This document shows positions 1 to 5,832 of a DNA stretch of 18,857 nucleotides, piece by piece. The notes below the pieces were generated by a model. The model saw only the letters and a list, made by a program, of their open reading frames with translations. It did not search any database and had not been told where the DNA came from. Where the stretch lies: the NCBI GenBank assembly GCA_023391155.1, contig JAEWBM010000104.1, positions 1 through 18,857 of the forward strand, given 5' to 3'. Source of the stretch: Acidobacteriota bacterium. Its GTDB lineage: Bacteria; Acidobacteriota; Blastocatellia; Pyrinomonadales; Pyrinomonadaceae. Numbering within the stretch: the stretch's first letter is position 1; each line of letters starts with the position of its first letter. A program made the position numbers and the translations under genes.

Positions 1-190
1 CCTCTTCGTAAAGCTCCATATTTCGCGAAGCGTTGACCATGGCCATCGCTCCGCCTCCCGTGCCGGTGCCGTATGAGACCGTGCCCTCGTATGACACAGG
101 CCAGATGAGCACCCTGGACGAGTCAAATTCGGACAATGCCGGGTCGTCGATACCGCCGAAGTTCATCGGTAGTTGAGCAGATTCAGACAT
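1..190 (-). CDS. speB: Agmatinase (ureohydrolase family), N-terminal part, cut by window edge
   Basis: Hydrolyses agmatine to putrescine and urea; known members are cytosolic Mn-dependent ureohydrolases. Only the first 63 codons are in the window. Reading from the ATG at 190-188, the protein begins MSESAQLPMNFGGID and continues with SSRVLIWPVSYEGTVSYGTG, then an N-A-S-x-x-M-E-x-Y-x-E stretch. This matches the usual agmatinase N-terminus (a core strand of the type V-x-P-V-x-Y-E-G-T-x-S-Y-G, then the segment that ends in M-E-x-Y-x-E). The metal-binding His/Asp motifs lie beyond the edge and cannot be checked. It is the third gene of a minus-strand cluster after speA and the deoxyhypusine-synthase-like gene, which supports the assignment. 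No Shine-Dalgarno motif precedes the ATG; a hairpin with a T-run ends 15 nt upstream. Confidence 0.85.
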   Translation of the reverse strand, partial: MSESAQLPMNFGGIDDPALSEFDSSRVLIWPVSYEGTVSYGTGTGGGAMAMVNASRNMELYEE

Positions 191-205
191 ACTTTCAATT
201 TAAAA

Positions 206-261
206 GTTCAAATTCCAAATTCCAAACCGCAAGAACGAGCGGACGGAATTTGGAATTGAAC
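206..261 (-). terminator. Intercistronic hairpin with T-run between speY and speB (attenuator or terminator-like)
   Basis: GTTC + AATTCCAAATTCC (206-209, 211-223, with A210 bulged) pairs with GGAATTTGGAATT + GAAC (245-261). This gives a 17-bp stem with one bulge and a 21-nt loop. Read on the minus strand, the stem is followed directly by TTTTAAATTG, and the speB ATG starts 15 nt after the stem. The stem is AT-rich, so a strong intrinsic terminator is not certain. Partial termination, mRNA stabilisation or blocking of the speB start are alternatives. Confidence 0.5.
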
Positions 262-277
262 AAAGCCGTTCCCCGGT

Positions 278-1348
278 CTAGGGAACATCAACGGTCATGT
301 CTTTGCCCGAGAAGCTAAAGTTCGGGCGTTTTCGACCCTTCATAAACTTAGCCGCGGTCTGTGATAGAGCGGTGATAACCATCGGAAGGCCTATCGACGG
401 GTCGCTCGGAACATATGCGGTCGTGGCGCCCTTGTGAAGCTTGCCGAACACCTCGGTGTGGTTACCGCCGAAAGAGGGTGTGCGTGCAGAGAGCGGTGCC
501 GGGTCGGTGGTCATCGAGATTGCATATTTGTGACCGCGTGAGGTTGTCCGGGTTATGTAAGACGCAACCTCGTTCAGATTTACCATGGCCTGGCTCGCAG
601 TGCTGCCGAGGGCGATGATGCCTGAATTTCGCGTTTTCTGTGCGATCTGCATCATCTCCATCGTGTCGGCGGTGATGTCGAAGTTCAGATGAAGTTTCTT
701 TTCAAATCGGGCACGGGCGATGCCGACAGCGATCTCGCTGCTGCTAAGGTCGGGGCAATAGATGGGGATGCGTGCTTTGAAGGCCGCTGTCATTATGCCG
801 TCCTCGTGGGCGATCTCGGCGAGTTCGCGCCCCATGAGATGCAGAAACTCGCGAACCGCATAAGGCCGTGAGGTTTCGAGCTGGTTAACGACGCTGCCGA
901 TCCACTCATCCGCTTCCTGCAGCTCTTCCCGATTTGCCAGCGTATCGCCGACTCGGGCAATGCTTGCCGCGTCAAGCTCTTCGTCTGCCATGCTCGGATG
1001 AGCTTGGTAGTGGTTGCGGCCGAGCGTTTCATGAATATCGTGATAAAGAACGGTTCCCGACATAACGATGACGTCGACGAAGCGATTCTTGATCACGTAA
1101 GCCAGAAGCCGGCGCATTCCCGACGGAACGAGATTCCCGGTACCGCACAGGTAAATGGTCGAGTTATCGTCGAGCATGTCTAGCCAAATGCGGTGAGCCT
1201 CTGCCAACTGCTTTGCCCCAAAGCCCGCACCTTCCATTTTCTCGAGAAGGCCCGCGACGGAACGATCCCGATCGATCGGAACGGGACGTGTCGGGACGGT
1301 AAGGAACTTCGAAGCCTTTGATTTCTTTTGAGCTGCCATAGATTTCAT
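278..1348 (-). CDS. speY: Deoxyhypusine-synthase-like protein, probable homospermidine synthase (SpeY type)
   Basis: 356 residues. In archaea and eukaryotes, deoxyhypusine synthase transfers the aminobutyl group of spermidine to a lysine of IF5A. Bacterial homologues act on free polyamines, and in cyanobacteria the homologue SpeY makes homospermidine from putrescine. The NAD-fold core is visible: I-Y-L-C-G-T-G-N around 65-72, and G-I-I-A-L-G-S-T-A-S at 243-252. The VFGKL segment at 300-304 aligns with the W-G-K of the family, so Lys303 should be the imine-forming catalytic lysine. The histidine pair used by human enzyme near the G-G-G loop is not present at the equivalent place (here S-Q-A-M), and the D-G-S-x-S-G segment is replaced by S-A-R-T-P-S-F-G-G-N. 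It sits 33 nt after speA and 87 nt before speB. A start at Met4 (1339) is equally possible; neither start has a clear ribosome binding site. The family call is firm; the exact reaction is inferred. Confidence 0.82.
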   Translation of the reverse strand: MKSMAAQKKSKASKFLTVPTRPVPIDRDRSVAGLLEKMEGAGFGAKQLAEAHRIWLDMLDDNSTIYLCGTGNLVPSGMRRLLAYVIKNRFVDVIVMSGTVLYHDIHETLGRNHYQAHPSMADEELDAASIARVGDTLANREELQEADEWIGSVVNQLETSRPYAVREFLHLMGRELAEIAHEDGIMTAAFKARIPIYCPDLSSSEIAVGIARARFEKKLHLNFDITADTMEMMQIAQKTRNSGIIALGSTASQAMVNLNEVASYITRTTSRGHKYAISMTTDPAPLSARTPSFGGNHTEVFGKLHKGATTAYVPSDPSIGLPMVITALSQTAAKFMKGRKRPNFSFSGKDMTVDVP

Positions 1349-1381
1349 TAATAACGTAACTTATATAAATTTTGTTGCCCG

Positions 1382-3307
1382 CTATTCCGAGCTGTTCGGC
1401 GTGAGGTACGTGTAACTCTCCGCCTGATTTTCGTAAAACTCGATCACTGCATTGCCGACTCGGGTGGACAGGGCTCCATCCTTGATGCGTTTCATAACAG
1501 CGCGGCGAAATTGATCGCGCAGCTGACCCGCTTCAAACCGAACTGACGACAACGCATCGGATAGCGTCGCGCCGGTTATCACTTTCTTGATGATGTGGCC
1601 ATCTTCACCGATGAAGATATGGGCTTCGTGGGGTACCCCAAACAGGTTATGGTTGTTTCCCATCACCTCCTGATAGGCTCCGACCAGCATCATTGCAAGA
1701 TAATACGGCTCCTTGGGATTCAGGCTGTGCAGTTCGAGGACCGGTTTTACGTCGTGCAGGTCAACGAATTTGTCCACAATGCCGTCGGAATCGCATGTAA
1801 TATCACATAGCGTAGCATATTCCGTGGGCTTTTTGTTGAGTTTATGTATTGGAATGATTGGAAATAATTGCTCCAGAGCCCAATTGTCCGGCATTGACCT
1901 GAAAACCGAAAAATTTGCGAGATATTTCGCGCACATCAACCGGCGGAGGTCATCGAATTCTTCCGAAACATATTTCTTCTGCTGTGCGAATTGGTCTGCC
2001 TTTTCGCAGACATCCCAAAAAAGAACCTCGCCTTTGCCCTTGTCCTCCAGACTGATCAGGCCGAGGTTAAACATGGTAAAGAGTTCGTCGCGGTGCTCGA
2101 GGGCATCGTGATAATACTCTCGATAATTTTTCCCGTTGATGCTTTCGCGAAGGTCGTAGAGCTCTTTTACCACCTGAGGGTCGTCCTCATCAACGGCTAG
2201 CGGGGTGATATCCTCGACGACCGTTTCTATCTCGTCCTGAACATTAGTGACAAGGATCGCGTGGTAGGCCGAAAGATACCTGCCGGATTCCTGGATGATC
2301 GTGGGATGAGGGACATTCTCGTCGTCGCAGACCGTTTTGATGACATAGATAACGTCATTGGCAAACTCCTGCGCGTTATAGTTTGCCGAGGATTCAAAGG
2401 AGGTCCGTGAACCGTCATAATCTACTGCCATGCCGCCTCCCACATCGAGATAGTCGATCGGGATACCCATTTGGCGGATCTTTGCGTAGGTCCGGGCGGC
2501 CTCTTTCATAGCGTTCTTAATGCGTTTGATGTCGGTCAGCTGCGAACCGATGTGGAAGTGAAGCAGCTTGAGCATGTCGATGCGGCCGGCGTCCTGGAGT
2601 TGTCGGACGATGTCGAGGATCTCGGTGGTTGTAAGACCGAACTTGGCAGCCTCACCCCCGGATTTTTCCCATTTGCCGGAACCTTTCGAATAAAGCTTTA
2701 CCCTAACGCCGATCATGGGGAGTGCGGCGTCGGGCGAATCTTTCGTGATCTCGTCGACCAGCGCCAACGTATGGTCGAGCTCACTCATTTTCTCGATGAC
2801 GATCACTACATTCTTCCCGGCGGCGGCGCCTGCGAATGCCAGACGGATGAAATCGCGGTCTTTGAACCCGTTCAGGACGAGCAAACTGTCCTTTGACTGG
2901 TCCAGGGCGAGAGCAGCATAGAGTTCGGCTTTGGAGCCGGCCTCGAGGCCGAAGTTATAACGTGACCCTTCGCGGAGATATTCTTCGATAACGGCACGGT
3001 TTTGGTTCACCTTCATCGGATAGACGCAAAGGTGATCGCCCTCGTAATCGAACTCGCGGATCGATTTTTTGAAAGCGGACTGGAGTTTGCGGATCTGGCC
3101 GAAAAGCAACTGGGGGAACCGCAGCAGGATCGGTGTGTTGATATTCCTCTTACGGAGGTCGTCAATTATCTCTTTGACATCAGCCGTGAGGTTGTCATTC
3201 TCGGGTGCTTTCACGATCAGGTTACCTTTACGGTTTACCCCAAAATAACCGGCGCCCCAGTTTTCTATGCCGTAGGTCTCGATGGTCTGTTCAATTACTG
3301 AGCTCAA
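1382..3307 (-). CDS. speA: Biosynthetic arginine decarboxylase
   Basis: 641 residues, a normal length for SpeA. It decarboxylates L-arginine to agmatine with PLP, the first step of the putrescine route completed by the nearby agmatinase. The fold-III PLP barrel shows V-Y-P-M-K-V-N-Q with Lys99 as the PLP lysine, N-F-G-L-E-A-G-S-K-A-E-L at 118-129, HIGSQ at 252-256, the glycine-rich D-V-G-G-G at 288-292 and Q-E-S-G-R-Y at 339-344. The C-terminal catalytic cysteine motif CDSDG is at 505-509. The start must be TTG at 3307-3305, because an in-frame TAG lies immediately upstream and no other good start precedes the conserved N-terminus. A weak AGGGGA ribosome binding site lies about 8 nt before it. 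It is divergent from the pilin gene and first in the polyamine cluster. Confidence 0.95.
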   Translation of the reverse strand: MSSVIEQTIETYGIENWGAGYFGVNRKGNLIVKAPENDNLTADVKEIIDDLRKRNINTPILLRFPQLLFGQIRKLQSAFKKSIREFDYEGDHLCVYPMKVNQNRAVIEEYLREGSRYNFGLEAGSKAELYAALALDQSKDSLLVLNGFKDRDFIRLAFAGAAAGKNVVIVIEKMSELDHTLALVDEITKDSPDAALPMIGVRVKLYSKGSGKWEKSGGEAAKFGLTTTEILDIVRQLQDAGRIDMLKLLHFHIGSQLTDIKRIKNAMKEAARTYAKIRQMGIPIDYLDVGGGMAVDYDGSRTSFESSANYNAQEFANDVIYVIKTVCDDENVPHPTIIQESGRYLSAYHAILVTNVQDEIETVVEDITPLAVDEDDPQVVKELYDLRESINGKNYREYYHDALEHRDELFTMFNLGLISLEDKGKGEVLFWDVCEKADQFAQQKKYVSEEFDDLRRLMCAKYLANFSVFRSMPDNWALEQLFPIIPIHKLNKKPTEYATLCDITCDSDGIVDKFVDLHDVKPVLELHSLNPKEPYYLAMMLVGAYQEVMGNNHNLFGVPHEAHIFIGEDGHIIKKVITGATLSDALSSVRFEAGQLRDQFRRAVMKRIKDGALSTRVGNAVIEFYENQAESYTYLTPNSSE

Positions 3308-3381
3308 CTAATTTTCCCCTAATAAACCTGCCCGCGGAAGATGACACCGATCAAAAGTTCGGACAGCGTAAAAACTCAAAG

Positions 3382-3410
3382 TGTATAAAAAAAATGAAAA
3401 AAAACAAACA
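3382..3410 (-). promoter_or_regulatory. Candidate speA promoter (-10 TATACA, T-tract upstream)
   Basis: On the minus strand, TATACA (plus coordinates 3387-3382) follows two long T-runs. It would place transcription start about 65-70 nt before the speA TTG. There is no good -35 box at the standard spacing, so the call rests on the -10-like box and the strongly AT-rich upstream DNA. Confidence 0.3.
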
Positions 3411-3587
3411 CCCCAGTTCTTATCACCGCGGCGTCCGAGCGAGGATCATCGGAACCGTGGCATAAGGGTTGCACTTACATCGGGCGGGGCGATCGACCGG
3501 CCGAGCCTAAATGCAATGATTATCGCAACAAGATCACGATTACGGGCAGTTAGAGCGAGAAGAAAATCGGTCAAACTGGCAAAAAAT

Positions 3588-3606
3588 GGTGACAAAAACT
3601 GTCACC
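3588..3606 (+). promoter_or_regulatory. Perfect 7+5+7 palindrome upstream of the pilin gene (operator or leader hairpin)
   Basis: GGTGACA (3588-3594), AAAAC (3595-3599), TGTCACC (3600-3606). It ends 26 nt before the pilin ATG. Two 7-nt half-sites around a 5-nt AT-rich centre fit a dimeric regulator operator. The same bases could form a 7-bp hairpin in the leader RNA. I do not assign a regulator. Confidence 0.45.
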
Positions 3607-3632
3607 CGGCCTCTAAATTGAATGATAAAGCA

Positions 3633-4052
3633 ATGACGCAAAATAATAAGGAATCAGGATTTTCTCTAATTGAGCTGCTGATCGTCGTAGTCATAATCGG
3701 AGTCGTTGCCGCTTTGGCTGTACCGAATCTGCAAAAGGGTTTACGTGCGGCTGAGAACGGCACGGCATTCGCGACGATGCGAACGATCTCCTCTTCGCAG
3801 GCGGGATTTTTTTCCCAGAAGAACCGTTTCGCTCGTATAACGGAACTGAATACGATCTTGCATGAGATCATTGGAACCAACGCCGGTGACCGTGTGATCC
3901 GTGGGGAATATATTTTTGAGATGAATCCGACGACGCCGACCGACGAAGAGTTGAAGAACGAATACACGATCACCGCTACCCGGACGGTTGACTCGGTCAT
4001 CTATAAATACGAACTGACCCAGACGGGTGAGATCGTTCAAATTCTCCCGTAA
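3633..4052 (+). CDS. Type IV pilin-like (prepilin) protein
   Basis: 139 residues. The class III leader is short, MTQNNKESG, followed by F-S-L-I-E-L-L and a hydrophobic helix rich in I, V and A to about residue 32. The prepilin peptidase should cut between Gly9 and Phe10, leaving Glu at mature position 5 as in pilins and pseudopilins. The remaining roughly 105 residues are a soluble head with no cysteines, so the usual C-terminal disulfide loop is missing. Length and simplicity fit a minor pilin or pseudopilin as well as a major subunit. The start at 3633 is chosen because it gives the canonical leader; longer in-frame starts would bury the leader. No pilus assembly genes are nearby. It is 52 nt upstream of a membrane protein gene of unknown role and probably co-transcribed with it. 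Confidence 0.82.
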   Translation: MTQNNKESGFSLIELLIVVVIIGVVAALAVPNLQKGLRAAENGTAFATMRTISSSQAGFFSQKNRFARITELNTILHEIIGTNAGDRVIRGEYIFEMNPTTPTDEELKNEYTITATRTVDSVIYKYELTQTGEIVQILP

Positions 4053-4104
4053 GCCGACCGGTCTACGCCAACGGCTAAAGAACAAGCTCGGAATACCTAC
4101 CAAA

Positions 4105-5574
4105 ATGACAGTATTTGAAGACCTTATTGAGGAGTTGAAAGAGGAGAACCTGCTGGAATCCACGGTGATCGAAACCACCGGCGGTTCGCCTGACGGCCTG
4201 GCTGGAGGATCGGACGTACCTACCTTTGAAAAAGCCGCCTCCCCCGCCGAGTTCTTTAAGAAACGGGCCGAAGGGGAGGTCGCCAGCCTTCAGATGGTCC
4301 AGCATGTGCTATCGGGGGTCGAACGCGAACACATGAAAACGGCTGCAATGCCGTTCAACGACCTTAAGGTAAAAAAGGCTCTTCACGATTTCTTGCAGGA
4401 ATCGGTTTCGCCGAATTCAGAAAAGGCAAAAGAGGCGGAATTTGAACTGTTAGAACAGACGCAGGATTGGTTCGCGTCGCTCGCGGAACGCGACCGCGAG
4501 ATATCAGTCGCCAATATTCGACGGTTCTGTGAAAATTCGCGGCCCGTTCTGAGCTCACAGGCACTGATAGCGCTTGCCAGGTTTTACCGAAATGCACCGT
4601 TCAGCGAAGATACGCGCAGCAAGTTCGACTTTGTGGTGACGCGGTTATTTTCAAAAGATCTCGGGGACGGTAAACGCCGTTCGCTCTTTGAGCGAAACGA
4701 TGCGATCGGACATATCACGACCCTTTATGAAAACTGGTCGAGCGTACATATCTTTTCCGGGGAGGAATACGATTCCGAGATCGAGGCCGCGATCAAGCGT
4801 TTTGATGACGCGGTGGTAAAAGCGGACCGCGCAGGTGATCTCGATTCGCTGCTTTCGACGAGGGTGTTCGACCGGATCCGCAAGTTCAAGGAAGAGCTCG
4901 GAGAAATGTTCTTTGCTCCGGAAGTGCTTGCGGCGGCGATGAACTGTAATGTGAGGCTCGGCAACCGATTCGTCGAATTGGTAGCAGAGACACGATCGCA
5001 GGCGGACATCTATGCATTGGAAGAGCGGTACGGCACGGATATCGACGAGGTGGTTTCGTACATTACGGGACGATCGGTAGATGTCGAAGAACTCGTCGGT
5101 TCGCGGCTGCCTGAAGATCAGAGGCCCGAACGGGTACGCGAGGCCGGGGCGGGTGCCGTTACAAAGAAAGCATCAAAGGAAAAGCAGTCGTGGAACTTGC
5201 AGCACGCTCTCGGATTTAATAAGTGGCTTGCCGCGGCGGCGGTCGTGTTCATCGGCTTGAGCGTCGGTGTTTACTTTTGGGCGGATATGATGGTCGAAGA
5301 GAGTAAGGCGTCGATAGTTGCGCAGCCCGTCGACCTTGCCTCAAGCGAACTCGGCACGCACCTGCGAGATGCTCGTGTCAGCAAAGAGACGCTGTATGCC
5401 GTGACTCAGCCATCCTGGGACGCAATGGCAGACGAAGACAAAAAGGAGATCCTTAAAAAGGCAGTCGCGTTTGCCGAAGAGAAGGGAATGAATAAGGTCA
5501 ACATTCTGAACTATAAGGGCAGAACGGTAGCATTCAGCGACAGGTATCGATTCGAGGTTCTTCCGCCCTCGTGA
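4105..5574 (+). CDS. Unrecognised single-pass membrane protein
   Basis: 489 residues; I do not recognise the family. The N-terminus (MTVFEDLIEELKEENLLEST) is acidic and helical. Residues about 50-350 are charged, mostly helical and hydrophilic, with no signal peptide. One strong transmembrane segment lies at about 373-395 (K-W-L-A-A-A-A-V-V-F-I-G-L-S-V-G-V-Y-F-W). About 95 residues follow it. With the basic stretch K-K-A-S-K-E-K-Q just before the helix, the large N-terminal part is predicted to be cytosolic and the C-terminal tail periplasmic. I see no Walker, kinase, protease or helix-turn-helix motif. The start at 4105 is preferred because the frame upstream (from 4027) overlaps the pilin gene. 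It follows the pilin by 52 nt and ends at an intrinsic terminator, so the two form a small transcription unit. A scaffold or regulator linked to pili is possible but is inference only. Confidence 0.7.
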   Translation: MTVFEDLIEELKEENLLESTVIETTGGSPDGLAGGSDVPTFEKAASPAEFFKKRAEGEVASLQMVQHVLSGVEREHMKTAAMPFNDLKVKKALHDFLQESVSPNSEKAKEAEFELLEQTQDWFASLAERDREISVANIRRFCENSRPVLSSQALIALARFYRNAPFSEDTRSKFDFVVTRLFSKDLGDGKRRSLFERNDAIGHITTLYENWSSVHIFSGEEYDSEIEAAIKRFDDAVVKADRAGDLDSLLSTRVFDRIRKFKEELGEMFFAPEVLAAAMNCNVRLGNRFVELVAETRSQADIYALEERYGTDIDEVVSYITGRSVDVEELVGSRLPEDQRPERVREAGAGAVTKKASKEKQSWNLQHALGFNKWLAAAAVVFIGLSVGVYFWADMMVEESKASIVAQPVDLASSELGTHLRDARVSKETLYAVTQPSWDAMADEDKKEILKKAVAFAEEKGMNKVNILNYKGRTVAFSDRYRFEVLPPS

Positions 5575-5605
5575 AAAGCGCGAAAAGGCAACGAACCCAC
5601 ACCCG

Positions 5606-5640
5606 AAAGGGCGGCGGCATGCTGCCCTTTTCTCTTTTCC
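5606..5640 (+). terminator. Rho-independent terminator after the pilin/membrane-protein unit
   Basis: AAAGGGCGGC (5606-5615) pairs with GCTGCCCTTT (5621-5630), 10 bp with one G-U pair and a GGCAT loop. It is followed by TCTCTTTTCC. It starts 32 nt after the stop codon. Confidence 0.8.
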
Positions 5641-5743
5641 AGATCCGCCAAAGATAAATTTAAAATCCGCAGCCTAATAGACGTTTCCTATTGTTGCAGG
5701 CTACAACATTTGAAATTACGGAGAGCACGACTAACGATTTATG

Positions 5744-5809
5744 TTGCTTTTCGAAGATATTTTTGAGTAAATAGGAGTATTCCTTTTGCTTTTCGCAGCC
5801 CTTTAACTC
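5744..5809 (+). promoter_or_regulatory. Candidate lon promoter and leader element shared with rho
   Basis: Weak boxes TTGCTT (5744-5749) and TAAATA (5768-5773) are separated by 18 nt. GTATTCC (5777-5783) starts 3 nt after the -10-like box and CCCTTTAACTC lies at 5799-5809. The same words, in the same order, occur before rho, where GTATTCC also starts 3 nt after the -10-like box. No CIRCE or other heat-shock operator is recognisable. The weak box matches alone would not carry the call; the shared layout does. Confidence 0.4.
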
Positions 5810-5832
5810 AGTCAGAATGATTTCCCCGTAAT

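Larger units (their letters stand above)
3308..3632. other. Divergent intergenic region between speA and the pilin gene
   Basis: 325 bp without a convincing gene. The pilin frame stays open leftwards to 3381, but that stretch has no similarity to a prepilin leader and its translation is basic and unlike a protein, so I treat it as non-coding. The speA side is very A/T-rich, with two runs of eight A on the plus strand at about 3387-3404. The pilin side holds the palindrome at 3588-3606. Confidence 0.6.

Noticed and set aside
3576..3594. Possible sigma-54 promoter (TGGCAAAAAATGG) before the pilin
   Set aside because: The GG matches, but the required GC at the -12 element is not at the right spacing.
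3381..3632. In-frame 84-codon upstream extension of the pilin
   Set aside because: It would move the prepilin peptidase site far inside the protein; the translation is Arg/Lys-rich without hydrophobic leader, and the palindrome lies in it.
5692..5708. TGTTG/CAACA dyad in the lon upstream region
   Set aside because: Only 5-nt arms with a 7-nt centre; no second copy near rho or other genes to support a regulator site.
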